64,000 nucleotides of DNA from NCBI RefSeq assembly GCF_021440195.1, contig NZ_JAJTSZ010000002.1, positions 1,116,001 through 1,180,000 on the forward strand. Direction: 5' to 3'. The position numbers and the translations under genes were made by a program. Source of the DNA: Dyadobacter sp. CY356 (GTDB lineage Bacteria > Bacteroidota > Bacteroidia > Cytophagales > Spirosomataceae). Of the stretch, positions 36,949 to 45,427 are shown in pieces. Each line of letters starts with the position of its first letter. Positions within the stretch are counted from its first letter, which is position 1. The notes under the pieces are model-generated. The model made no database searches. It was not told the DNA's origin and saw nothing but the letters and a program-made list of their open reading frames with translations.

Positions 36949-37851
36949 ATGAACATCGTAATCACAGGTTCTTTGGGGAACATTGGAAAACCGCTTACAG
37001 CAGAATTGGTACAAAAAGGACATACTGTAACGGTTATCAGCAGTAAAGCCGAAAGACAAAAAGACATTGAAGCATTAGGAGCCAAAGCATCAATCGGATC
37101 AATGAAAGATGCTGATTTCCTTATCAAGACTTTTACAGGCGCAGATATTGTCTATCTGATGGAAGCCTGGGAAGGCATCGGCAGCATCTTCGACAAAGAC
37201 ATTGATTTCACTGCCGGGTTTCATCAAATTGGCAACAATTACAAAAAAGCAGTTACAGCTTCCGGCGTAAAAAACATTGTGCATTTAAGCAGTGTCGGCG
37301 CCCACAGCGCAACAGGATACTGATCACTCTCGGTGCATTATGACGTCGAAAATATCCTGAACCAGCTTCCCGATGACGTCTCCATCAAATTTATGCGCCC
37401 CGTCGGTTTCTATACCAACTTATTCAGGTCACTGAAAAACATTAAAGAAAAGGGTGCGATTATCTCTACTTACGGTGGTGATAAAAAAGAGCCCTGGGTG
37501 TCGCCACTGGATATTTCATCTGCAATTGTCGAAGAAATGGAATTGCCTTTTCAGGGCAGAACGGTTCGTTATATAGCCAGCGATGAAGCGTCGCCAAATG
37601 AGATTGCCAAAATTTTGGGAGAAGCCATCGGAAAACCGGATCTGAAATGGCTGGAAATTTCTGATGAACAGATGTTGGATGGGATGTTGGCGATGGGTGT
37701 AAATCCGGAAATTGCCAGCGGCATGGTGGAAATGCAGGCAAGTCAACGAAGTGGTTTATTATTTGAAGACTTTTATCGCCATAAACCTGCGTTTGGTAAA
37801 ACGAAACTTACTGATTTTGCAAAACAGTTTGCTTTGGCTTATAACAATTAA
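36949..37851 (+). pseudogene. NmrA-like NAD(P)-binding protein interrupted by in-frame TGA
   Basis: An open frame of 300 codons is interrupted once by TGA at 37321-37323. Both parts share one frame: the first (36949-37320) has the TGSLGNIG nucleotide loop and ends VGAHSATGY; the second continues SLSVHYDVENILNQLPDD and reads through to a normal C-terminus. A GGA-to-TGA change (G to T) would explain it, since Gly fits the position in related proteins. The lesion is a true nonsense mutation or a base-call error. The SDR gene starts 12 bases after the terminal stop, so the locus is an operon: NmrA-like, SDR, AraC. Confidence 0.82.
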
Positions 37852-37862
37852 AAACTGAACAA

Positions 37863-38600
37863 ATGAAAAACGTATTAATAACAGGAGCAAATAAGAGTAT
37901 CGGTTATGAAACAGCAAGGCAACTTTTGCAAAACGGATATTTTGTTTTTTTAGGCAGTAGAAATTTTGAGAATGGTTTGGAAGCAGCAGGAAAGCTAAAA
38001 GCCGAAGGGTTATCTAATGTGGAAGCCATACAGCTTGATGTAACCGATGATGAATCCGTAAAAACGGCCCGCATTGAAATTGGAAAAAGAACAGAAACAT
38101 TGGATGCGCTCATCAATAATGCCGGCATCAACGGCGGATGGCCACAAGCTGCCCTGGAAGCAAGTATTGACCAGTTTAAGCAGGTATTTGAAACCAACGT
38201 TTATGGCGTAGCGCGAGTAACGCAGGCATTTATTGATATGTTAAGAAAATCGCCGCAGCCACGCATCGTCAATGTTTCTTCCAGTGGCTGTTCGCTTGCC
38301 TTGCATTGCGATCCTACCTGGAAATATTATACGCACAAGGCGGCAGTTTACCCGGCATCAAAAGCCGCGATGAATATGTATACCATCAATTTGGCTTACG
38401 AATTAAAAGACACTAAGTTTAAGGTAAATGCCGTTTGTCCTGGCTTCGTGGCAACTGATTTTAATGGTCATCGCGGGACAGGCACGGTTCATGAAGCGGG
38501 CACACGCATTGCTAAATATGTCATGATCGGCGAAGACGGACCGACAGGCAAATTTATCAGCGAAGAACATAACCCGGAAACAGGCGAATGTCCCTGGTAA
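37863..38600 (+). CDS. SDR family oxidoreductase (module 2 with AraC)
   Basis: A 245-residue classical SDR with TGANKSIGYE (7-16), NNAG near 85, S...VSSSG, and the catalytic Tyr/Lys in YPASKAAMNM. It resembles carbonyl reductase-like SDRs of Bacteroidota that end in ETGECPW. It follows the interrupted NmrA-like gene by 11 bases and precedes the AraC gene by 13 bases. This is the second SDR-AraC pairing in the window, here without an intervening hairpin. Confidence 0.92.
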   Translation: MKNVLITGANKSIGYETARQLLQNGYFVFLGSRNFENGLEAAGKLKAEGLSNVEAIQLDVTDDESVKTARIEIGKRTETLDALINNAGINGGWPQAALEASIDQFKQVFETNVYGVARVTQAFIDMLRKSPQPRIVNVSSSGCSLALHCDPTWKYYTHKAAVYPASKAAMNMYTINLAYELKDTKFKVNAVCPGFVATDFNGHRGTGTVHEAGTRIAKYVMIGEDGPTGKFISEEHNPETGECPW

Positions 38601-38613
38601 ATCGTAAACTTAC

Positions 38614-39531
38614 ATGATGAAAAAAGAAGAAAACTCGTTTTACAAATTCGAATCTTTGACAGATTTTCATCGGGTGTTCGGGCTGCCAAAGCCCCTGCAC
38701 CCGATGATAAGTTTCGTTGATTTAAAGGATATGAAGATACCGGAAAATGTATTGCCCGGTTCAATCATATTGAATTTTTATAAAATTGCTTATAAGACAA
38801 ATACTTGTGGCAAAGCAAAATACGGTCAAAATTATTACGATTTTGGAGAAGGCGGTTTGGTATTCACATCCCCAAACCAAATTTTTGAAAGCCCCGGTAG
38901 TAACCAGGCGACCGGCAATTTGTTACTTATTCATCCCGATTTCTTTTTGTCTTACCCTTTGGCGAAAAAAATCAAGGAATATGGCTTTTTTTCTTATACT
39001 GCAAATGAAGCTCTGTATTTGTCGGACAAGGAAAAGAATACCATCTTATCAATTTTCGCCATACTCGACGATGAATTAAATAGCAGAATAGACGATTTTA
39101 GTCAGGATGTCATTATTTCGCAAATTGAATTATTATTGAATTATGGAAATCGTTTTTACAAACGTCAATTCATAACGAGAAAAGCGGTTAATAACGATTT
39201 GATCCAAAAATTTGAAGAGATTTTGAGCGAATATTTCAACAACGAAAAATCGATGATGTCGGGAATTCCTACGGTTCAAAATCTTTCAGAACAATTACAT
39301 ATATCCCCGAGTTATCTCAGCGATATGCTCCGTTCTTTTACGGGACAAAATGCGCAGCAACATATTCATAATAAGCTTATTGAAACGGCAAAGGAAAAAT
39401 TATCCTCTTCCAGTTTATCAGTTTCAGAAATTGCTTATCAATTAGGATTTGAGTTTCCACAATCATTTAGCAGGTTATTTAAAACGAAAACCAAACTTTC
39501 TCCGCTGGAATTCAGACAGACATTCAACTGA
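38614..39531 (+). CDS. AraC family transcriptional regulator (module 2)
   Basis: A 305-residue regulator with a C-terminal AraC domain (about 205-305; VSEIAYQLGFEFPQSFSRLF). The N-terminal part carries the phrase FGLPKPLHP and YGQNYYDFGEGG, shared closely with the AraC protein at 60226-61140 (FGLPKPLHP, YGQTVYDFEEGG). The two are clear paralogues; both sit next to an SDR gene. Start is ATG 38614 or 38617. Probable control of the SDR gene immediately upstream. Confidence 0.92.
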   Translation: MMKKEENSFYKFESLTDFHRVFGLPKPLHPMISFVDLKDMKIPENVLPGSIILNFYKIAYKTNTCGKAKYGQNYYDFGEGGLVFTSPNQIFESPGSNQATGNLLLIHPDFFLSYPLAKKIKEYGFFSYTANEALYLSDKEKNTILSIFAILDDELNSRIDDFSQDVIISQIELLLNYGNRFYKRQFITRKAVNNDLIQKFEEILSEYFNNEKSMMSGIPTVQNLSEQLHISPSYLSDMLRSFTGQNAQQHIHNKLIETAKEKLSSSSLSVSEIAYQLGFEFPQSFSRLFKTKTKLSPLEFRQTFN

Positions 39532-39728
39532 TGAAAAGCAGTTTTACAAACCACTATCACTGAAAGTATTTTGTAAGACTTGAAAATTTGACGAAGTACC
39601 AGACAACTGAAAAATGAATTTACTACGCAAAAACTGACCGGAATAATGTACCTTTTTGCTGGATCGTCAGACTTATATTTTTAAAATACAACAAGATCTT
39701 CCACAAACCACTACACACGCACAAACCC

Positions 39729-40493
39729 ATGAAATTTGAAAAACATGATCCGATGGAAAGACTTAAACCCTACATCAAATATTTTGTAGTGTCGGAGAAC
39801 GAATTGGAAAATGAATACAAAGTTTTTCCATCATCCGGGCTTGTTATTGGTTTTCAGTACCGAGGACAACTGGCAACTATCCATAGCAGCATAGAGAACA
39901 AGCTGAATTCCGCTGGAATTTCCGGGATTACAGATGGTTACAAAATTTTCAAAAACTCGGCTGATATAGGAACCATATTGGTATATTTCACTGAAATTGG
40001 CTTCACTCATTTTGCTTCACATCCTGCCAACGAATTATTTAATTTAAGCCTTTCTCTTGATGACATTTTTGATAGAAAATGTGTCAACGAAGTCAAGGAA
40101 AAACTGGCCACATCTTCCACCGCCAAACAGCGAATTGATCTGGTCGAGCAATTTTTATTATCTCATCTCAAAGACATCCAAACCGACAAACTGATTGTGG
40201 AAGCGATAAAACTAATTTACCGGACGAATGGAACAATCCGTATAAAAGAACTGAACGAAAAATTATCCATCAGCCAAAGTCCGTTTGAGAAACGATTTAG
40301 AAAAGTGGTTGGCACAACAGCCAAAAAATTTGCTTCCATTGTTCGTTTCAATACAGTTCTTGACAATCTGAATCAGACAAAATCGCTCACTGAAATCTGC
40401 TATGAAAACAACTTTTTTGATCAGGCTCACTTCATAAAAGATTTTAAGCAATTCACTGGCGACACGCCTGAAAACTTCAAACGCTTCTTGTAA
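39729..40493 (+). CDS. AraC family transcriptional regulator
   Basis: A 254-residue regulator whose N-terminal domain starts KFEKHDPMERLKPYIKYF, the style of DUF6597-like sensing domains, and whose C-terminal AraC HTH ends with LTEICYENNFFDQAHFIKDF and the usual FTGDTPENFKRF. It is not of the same subfamily as the AraC proteins in the SDR modules. The next gene (DUF1398) begins about 110 bases downstream and might be its target. Confidence 0.88.
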   Translation: MKFEKHDPMERLKPYIKYFVVSENELENEYKVFPSSGLVIGFQYRGQLATIHSSIENKLNSAGISGITDGYKIFKNSADIGTILVYFTEIGFTHFASHPANELFNLSLSLDDIFDRKCVNEVKEKLATSSTAKQRIDLVEQFLLSHLKDIQTDKLIVEAIKLIYRTNGTIRIKELNEKLSISQSPFEKRFRKVVGTTAKKFASIVRFNTVLDNLNQTKSLTEICYENNFFDQAHFIKDFKQFTGDTPENFKRFL

Positions 40494-40604
40494 AAAAACG
40501 ATTTTTTACAATGACAGATATTTTAGCATTCCAATCTTTGTATAGTAATCTTTATTATGGTTGCGTGTAATTCAACAATCATTTAACATTTAAAACAAAG
40601 AAAA

Positions 40605-40994
40605 ATGTTTACAGCAGAACAAATCAAAGCCGCACACAGCAAAGTTAAGTCGGGCGCAGAATTCCCGTCGTATGTCAAAGAAATCAAAGCCTTAGGAGTT
40701 ACGCATTATGAAGCCTATGTAACAGACGGACATATTGACTATCACGGAGCCAACGATCATATCGCAAAAGTGCCTGCGAAATACGACCCGTTAATTATTG
40801 CTGAAAACTCCAATGGCGAAGAATTTAAATCGGAGCTCGTCGCGCATCAGCAGGGCAAAACCGATTTCCTGACCTTCATTAAAATGTGTGCAACCTATGG
40901 CATTGAAAAATGGGCTATCTGTATGGATAAAATGACTTGCACTTATTACGACAAAGCAGGAAATGAAGTTCTGGTTGAACAAATTCCGCAATAA
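40605..40994 (+). CDS. DUF1398 family protein (YbcV-like)
   Basis: A 129-residue cytoplasmic protein that matches the DUF1398 family: FPSYVKEIKALGVTHYEAYVTDGHIDYHG at the start and a central GIEKWAICMDKMTCTYYD near the end. In enterobacteria a member is YbcV of a defective prophage, and homologues are loosely called phage envelope proteins; no function is proven. It is a single gene with its own terminator, behind an AraC gene. Confidence 0.85.
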   Translation: MFTAEQIKAAHSKVKSGAEFPSYVKEIKALGVTHYEAYVTDGHIDYHGANDHIAKVPAKYDPLIIAENSNGEEFKSELVAHQQGKTDFLTFIKMCATYGIEKWAICMDKMTCTYYDKAGNEVLVEQIPQ

Positions 40995-41025
40995 AATCCG
41001 AATTGATAAGTCTTATTCATTATTC

Positions 41026-41054
41026 AGGCCGAAGTGCAAACTTTGGCCTCTTTT
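41026..41054 (+). terminator. Terminator after DUF1398 gene
   Basis: A 9-base stem with one G-T pair (41026-41034, 41041-41049), 6-base loop, followed by CTTTTG. Confidence 0.7.
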
Positions 41055-41162
41055 GCCATTTGGCAGGAATCAAAAATATTAGATAATGCATGAGAACAGA
41101 ATGATTTAGGTATTTTTGAAATAGTCATTATTTTTAACGGTAGAAACTTCACCAATAAAATT

Positions 41163-41354
41163 ATGGAAAATAAAAATGTACTATCATTCTCGTTTACAAT
41201 TGTAGCAATCATTCTGGGTGTCACATTGTTTAAGCAATTCGACTTTGAAAGTCTCACATTCAAGAATACTGGATTGGCCATTGTTTACATGATCACCTTT
41301 GGATTTTCAATTTATTTTCTTGTGAAAAACTCGGGAAAAAGAGTTGAAAAGTAA
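41163..41354 (+). CDS. Small two-span membrane protein (63 aa)
   Basis: Sixty-three residues with two hydrophobic stretches (about 9-24 and 37-55) separated by a polar FDFESLTFKN loop, ending in a basic GKRVEK tail. Codon use and composition look like a real small membrane protein, but I recognise no family. It is a single gene between the DUF1398 and response regulator genes. Confidence 0.5.
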   Translation: MENKNVLSFSFTIVAIILGVTLFKQFDFESLTFKNTGLAIVYMITFGFSIYFLVKNSGKRVEK

Positions 41355-41658
41355 ATCTGTGAAAAGAATGATTTTTTGTGTTAATGGATAAGTGTGGGTG
41401 TTATTTTTGCAAGTAATGCAAACTTCCAGTACGTCGCCTGGGCTAAATTTTCTTTATTTCTTACACTATTTCAATCCTGAATACTTTAAATCTTAATTTT
41501 AGAAAAATTTCAGAAAAAGAATCAGTAAAACGCTTGTACTATCAACTTCCGCTGACAAATTCTTTTTATTAGAGATTAAAATGGCCACCTTTGGTCGACC
41601 TCAAAGAACTATCCAACGCAATAGAAACTTACAGAAAACCACAATCAAAACCTTTATC
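41355..41658. other. Intergenic region upstream of response regulator
   Basis: About 300 bases with no convincing gene. TATTTTTG at 41402-41409 matches the -7 consensus and overlaps TTGCA-AGTAA-TGCAA (41407-41421), a small inverted repeat. If used, the leader of the response regulator would be about 245 bases. A frame from 41581 runs into the regulator but lacks family similarity. Confidence 0.4.
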
Positions 41659-42096
41659 ATGAACAAAAACGGACCAATCGTAATTATTGAGGACGATGTC
41701 GACGACCAACTGATTTTGACAGAGATTTTCGCTGAACTTCCTTACGAAAATGAACTTGTGTTCTTTGATGACGGTATACAGGCTCTGGAATATTTAACAA
41801 ACACCGAAATTGAACCCTTTCTTGTTCTCTCGGACATTAACATGCCCAAACTCAACGGAATGGAATTGCGTGATAAAATTCACAATAATGAAGACCTCAG
41901 ATTAAAATCAATTCCTTATCTTTTCTTCTCTACTGCCGCCGAACAAAAAGATGTGATCGATGCTTATTCAAGATCCATTCAGGGATTTTTTGTTAAGCCA
42001 AGTAACTACGACAAACTAAAACAAATCATGGTGAAGATTGTCGATTACTGGCAGGAATGCGAATCTCCGAATTATATTAAAAACGTCCAGCAATAG
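41659..42096 (+). CDS. Single-domain response regulator
   Basis: A 145-residue CheY-like receiver domain without an output domain. Acidic pocket EDDVDD (11-16), phospho-acceptor Asp59 in VLSDINMPKLNG, the Ser/Thr switch in FFSTAAE, and Lys in FVKPSNY. It belongs to the Rcp1-like short receivers common in Bacteroidota, usually partners of hybrid or phytochrome-like kinases. No kinase gene is adjacent. ATG 41659 is chosen over 41581. Strong hairpins follow. Confidence 0.88.
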   Translation: MNKNGPIVIIEDDVDDQLILTEIFAELPYENELVFFDDGIQALEYLTNTEIEPFLVLSDINMPKLNGMELRDKIHNNEDLRLKSIPYLFFSTAAEQKDVIDAYSRSIQGFFVKPSNYDKLKQIMVKIVDYWQECESPNYIKNVQQ

Positions 42097-42148
42097 TGAA
42101 TTGCATAAAACAGATTGACTGAGATTGGTAATTGTAATATAGATACTC

Positions 42149-42188
42149 TAAGAATAAATCATTGATCATGATAAATGATTTATTCTTA
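42149..42188. other. AT-rich perfect hairpin after response regulator gene
   Basis: A 15-base perfect inverted repeat (42149-42163, 42174-42188) with a 10-base loop that itself contains ATCATGAT. No T-run follows, so its role is unclear; it could help end transcription or protect the mRNA end. Confidence 0.6.
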
Positions 42189-42220
42189 CAAATTGAAAAC
42201 AATGCTGAATTTATAATTTT

Positions 42221-42274
42221 TTATTTCCGCTGAACATGCTGCTCTTGTAGAAGCGGCATGTTCAGCGGAAATAA
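42221..42274. terminator. Strong hairpin between convergent response regulator and DUF2306 genes
   Basis: A perfect 19-base stem (42221-42239, 42256-42274), extended inside by further pairs. A run of six Ts begins about 7 bases after the right arm. Likely terminator of the response regulator gene and perhaps of the opposite gene. Confidence 0.8.
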
Positions 42275-42378
42275 GGTGATTTTTTAGAAAAAGGTTTTAT
42301 TCGGGATTATTTTGAGCTCGTTAAAATACGCTACACTTGCCCAATCAATGATGATTTCCACTTGATCCGGCAATAACC

Positions 42379-43023
42379 TCAAACACTCCCATACTCAGAT
42401 TTATTCATATTCCGGGTTAACAGATACGCAACAAACATATTCGGAAGCCAGCACAGCCATGCTACAAGCACATAAGCATTGATAAAATCCCCGAAAACAA
42501 CAACCAGCAAAGGTAGCCACAGGCGCAGTGTCACGGCAGCAAAACATGCTGCGTAGCTGAAAATCATGAATTTTTGGTGCTGGGTTACGCGCCCCTTTAC
42601 AATGCTGGTGTATCCCAGGAAGGTGCTTGTAAACCACACAATGGCAAGGCATAAAAATCCCGTTGAAGCGATAACGCCGCCGTCTGCATGAAAGGCCAGA
42701 TACGCACCAGAAACCGAACTGCAAAGCGCAAGTAACACATATAGTTTTCCAAGGTTGCGGTGTATGGCAGGAGCAGATATTCTGATCTTTTGACTAAACT
42801 GAACCCAGCCGATCAGCAAAGCCAATCCCCCGGTAGTGATGTGCATATAAAAAGCTGAGCTCCATACCGCGCTTGCCAATAACGCAATGTTTTTGTTGCC
42901 CAACAGTCCAAAGTTACTCTGGAAAAAATAGAACAAAGGATACAGCCCGATGAGCGTAGCGAGCACGGCGAGCAGAATTTGTGAGATTTTGTTACCTGGC
43001 GAGAAAGTAGATTTTTGTGACAT
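42379..43023 (-). CDS. DUF2306 family membrane protein
   Basis: A 214-residue inner-membrane protein with about six spans. Family features: HITTGGLALLIGWVQF, the HRNLGKLYVL loop, FLGYTSIVKGRVTQHQKFMIFSYA, and a final Trp-rich helix. DUF2306 proteins keep His residues in the spans that could bind haem or metal; function is not established. It is a single gene. Confidence 0.85.
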   Translation of the reverse strand: MSQKSTFSPGNKISQILLAVLATLIGLYPLFYFFQSNFGLLGNKNIALLASAVWSSAFYMHITTGGLALLIGWVQFSQKIRISAPAIHRNLGKLYVLLALCSSVSGAYLAFHADGGVIASTGFLCLAIVWFTSTFLGYTSIVKGRVTQHQKFMIFSYAACFAAVTLRLWLPLLVVVFGDFINAYVLVAWLCWLPNMFVAYLLTRNMNKSEYGSV

Positions 43024-43192
43024 GAATAAAGGTTTCTTACTTGATGCTTTTGTGGAAGGATTGGTTGCGTCTTCAATGCTCCTGTGAAGATATGGACCAT
43101 TGTTGGAAAGTTTTGCTTAGAATAGCAATTACACAATCATTGGCATAAGATTTTATCGCATAACATCATAAACTACTTAAACCAGAAAAGTT

Positions 43193-43393
43193 ATGCAAAA
43201 TCCTGAAGATGAGAAATCGGAATTGACGAATGCTGATGAGCATGATAGTAACGACCAAAACCGTACTCACGGCAAAGCAGGGAGTGAAGAAATGGGATCA
43301 CTACCGAACGATCCGGCAGCGAATGCCAAAAAGACTTCCCCCGAAGAAGATGCCGGTGAAAAGGAAGATACCAGATTGTCAGCCAATAATTAA
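43193..43393 (+). CDS. Small acidic, disordered protein (66 aa)
   Basis: Sixty-six residues, rich in Asp, Glu, Asn and Ser with almost no hydrophobic residues, hence probably unfolded (MQNPEDEKSELTNADEHDSN). Such short hydrophilic proteins in Bacteroidota are often stress-linked, but no family is recognised here. An imperfect hairpin lies just after the stop, which supports a true transcription unit. Confidence 0.45.
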   Translation: MQNPEDEKSELTNADEHDSNDQNRTHGKAGSEEMGSLPNDPAANAKKTSPEEDAGEKEDTRLSANN

Positions 43394-43412
43394 TTATTGG
43401 TATACGCAGGCA

Positions 43413-43481
43413 TGTTGTGTGTTTGAGGTTTTGAGCGGATCAATGAATTCTGCTTTATCCGCAATTACCTCAAACACAACA
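43413..43481. other. Nested imperfect hairpin
   Basis: An outer repeat (TGTTGTG and TTTGAGGT, 43413-43429, against 43467-43481, with a 2-base bulge) encloses an inner GCGGAT/ATCCGC pair (43435-43440, 43457-43462). No T-run follows. It may end transcription of the 66-aa gene or be a processed RNA structure. Confidence 0.5.
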
Positions 43482-43664
43482 AATTCCACAACCGTTAAAG
43501 ATTGTATATTTATTTAAACCAGGTCTTGGAGATTACGCAAGATTTGCAAGAATTCTTTTATATCTTTTTTGATAAAGAAGGTCAGTTTTCGCGTTTTTCT
43601 TGGTACAAATCCTGGCATCTCTGCCAAATTCTCACCTGCCATATTTTCGACTCACGCCCTTCGC

Positions 43665-44081
43665 TTATGACAGGGAGTTTTCCCGGGCATTTCGTTGGTA
43701 CTTCCCGATGGCCGCATCTTTACCAGCCTGAAGTTCTTCGAGTAACACAGGGTTGACGACAGTCGCGAGATGTTTGGTTCCCCACAGAACAAGTTCCACA
43801 ATAATCGGAATGGTGTCAATGCCTTTTTCCGTCAGGCGGTAGGTGAATTTCGATTTTTTATCCTCAGCCACCGTTTTGGTTAAAATGCCCTGCGATTCCA
43901 ATGCAGCCAGGCGGTCGGCCAGAACGTTGGTCGCTATTTTTTCTTCTGATTGCATAAATTGCCCATAAGTAGACTTTCCCTCAAACACCATGTCCCGGAG
44001 AATGAGCAGGGTCCATTTGTCGCCCAATACGTCGAGCGATGTGCTTACAGGGCATGTAGATCGCTGTTTTAACTCTTTCAT
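43665..44081 (-). CDS. HxlR family transcriptional regulator
   Basis: A 138-residue MarR-like winged-helix regulator of the HxlR type. It has the signature CPVSTSLDVLGDKWTLLILRDM with Cys10 placed as in redox- or electrophile-sensing members. The winged helix follows with LADRLAALESQGILTK. It diverges from the NmrA/QorB-like gene 44180 across a 98-base gap holding two identical-geometry inverted repeats, so it very likely represses that gene and itself in response to an electrophile or quinone. Confidence 0.92.
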   Translation of the reverse strand: MKELKQRSTCPVSTSLDVLGDKWTLLILRDMVFEGKSTYGQFMQSEEKIATNVLADRLAALESQGILTKTVAEDKKSKFTYRLTEKGIDTIPIIVELVLWGTKHLATVVNPVLLEELQAGKDAAIGKYQRNARENSLS

Positions 44082-44098
44082 AAATTTAATTTTATTTC

Positions 44099-44156
44099 AC
44101 TTGCTATTTGCAAGTAATATATTTAACTTTGTACTTGCAAATTGCAAGCAAATATA
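44099..44156. promoter_or_regulatory. Twin HxlR operators over back-to-back promoters
   Basis: Operator 1 is ACTTGC-5-GCAAGT (44099-44115); operator 2 is CTTGC-5-GCAAG (44134-44148); centres are 34 bases apart. The plus-strand -7 box TAACTTTG is at 44124-44131 with CTTG at 44100-44103 as possible -33 (20-base spacer). A minus-strand TATATTTG lies at 44149-44156. Operator 2 covers both predicted start sites. Confidence 0.7.
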
Positions 44157-44179
44157 CGCGAATTTAATTTCTTTTTATC

Positions 44180-45043
44180 ATGATCTTAGTAACTGGCGCA
44201 ACCGGTGGATTAGGCCACCAAACCATAGAATCCTTGCTCAACACCACTCCGGCCGCAGAAATTGCAGGTCTTGTGCGCGACGTTAGCAAAGCCACGGACC
44301 TCGTGGAGAAAGGTGTAGACGTCCGGCAGGCCGACTACCTTGACTATCCCGCACTGGTGCAGGCATTTCAGGGTATCGATAAAGTGCTGCTGGTTTCTGC
44401 CGTAGCGTTTACAGACCGGGTACACCAGCACCGCAATGTCATTGACGCCGCCAAAGAAGCCGGGGTAAAGCACCTTTTTTACACCAGTATACAGCGGAGT
44501 ACAAATTTTGTGATGACGGAGGTCACGGAAAGCGACCTGGCTACCGAAGCCTACCTCAAAGCATCCGGACTGGTATACACCATTCTCAAAAATGGTTACT
44601 ACTTTGAAGGACTTGGATACATGATTGGCAGCGAGGTACCTGAGGCGGAAATATCTATACCGGCGGGAGATGGTAAAATAGCATTTGTTAAGCGAACTGA
44701 ACTTGCAGCTGCCACGGCTACCCTGCTGACCAGCGAAGGACATGAAAACCAGGAGTATACCATGTCAGGAAGCGAAGCATACTCGTTTGACGACATTGCC
44801 CGGGAATTTTCCGCGTTAGCAGGCCGTCCTATCACATACAAAAACAGCGAGCTGGCGCCCTACATCGCGCAGAAAGTAGCCGCCGGCTTCCCCGAAGTCG
44901 TCGCCAACTTCCTTGCCCAGTGGTGTGCCGCTACTAAACACGGGATGCTTGCCGGGACAGACAATACCGTTGAACGTCTGCTTGGCCGTAAGCCAACTTC
45001 GTTAAGGGAATATTTGAAGATGACTTATTTTCCGGGTGTCTAG
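44180..45043 (+). CDS. NmrA/QorB-like NAD(P)-binding oxidoreductase
   Basis: A 287-residue atypical SDR with TGATGGLGHQ (5-14) as the cofactor loop, no YxxxK, and the layout of QorB-like NADPH:quinone reductases (VVSAVAF-like strand, TILKNGYYFE, YTMSGSEAYSFDDIA). It would detoxify quinones or act as a redox sensor. HxlR-family regulators frequently sit opposite such genes. It is a single gene followed by a terminator. Confidence 0.9.
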   Translation: MILVTGATGGLGHQTIESLLNTTPAAEIAGLVRDVSKATDLVEKGVDVRQADYLDYPALVQAFQGIDKVLLVSAVAFTDRVHQHRNVIDAAKEAGVKHLFYTSIQRSTNFVMTEVTESDLATEAYLKASGLVYTILKNGYYFEGLGYMIGSEVPEAEISIPAGDGKIAFVKRTELAAATATLLTSEGHENQEYTMSGSEAYSFDDIAREFSALAGRPITYKNSELAPYIAQKVAAGFPEVVANFLAQWCAATKHGMLAGTDNTVERLLGRKPTSLREYLKMTYFPGV

Positions 45044-45427
45044 GCGCTTGTGGCGTTGGTAAAGTTTAGTGCGTTGTTATCTCTTGAAACTTCTTGTTGC
45101 TGAGACCGGAATGGGTTGGGGTTTGACTTTCTTTATTTATTCTCGGTTACCCGTTGTGCGTAGTGTTTTTTGCACTGCGCACTTTTCTTAATGGGCGTTT
45201 ATGATAGCTTGAAGGGACATATAAGATGTTATATATTTATTCCTAATGAAATATCTGGAATCTGTCCCGAATCTTCTTGCTGGTACTCTGCTGGATTTCG
45301 TGAATTTGGATTCGTCGAATTTGACATTTTTGTGGATTTATTGTGATTTTTTAATATTTTTCAAGTTGGATAAATAAAGGACTTGTTTTGGAAAAATTTT
45401 CTCGTAATCTGATGATTGACGAATTTT
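45044..45427. other. Intergenic region after QorB-like gene
   Basis: About 380 bases between convergent genes, with no credible ORF. It holds the terminator at 45156-45182; the remaining part up to the lipoprotein gene's stop is AT-rich with nothing recognisable. Confidence 0.5.
45156..45182 (+). terminator. Terminator of the QorB-like gene
   Basis: A 10-base stem GTGCGTAGTG (45156-45165) against 45173-45182 with one G-T pair, 7-base loop, followed by TTTTCTT. Confidence 0.75.

Noticed and set aside
37321..37323. TGA inside the NmrA-like gene as selenocysteine or programmed read-through
   Set aside because: No SECIS-like stem was seen after it and NmrA-like proteins are not selenoproteins; a nonsense change or base error is simpler.
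42149..42274. CRISPR-like repeats
   Set aside because: The hairpins occur once each with different sequences; there are no regularly spaced direct repeats anywhere in the window.
43502..43756. 84-codon plus-strand ORF between the acidic protein and HxlR genes
   Set aside because: It overlaps the HxlR gene's 3' end, has a phenylalanine- and histidine-rich random look and no family features.
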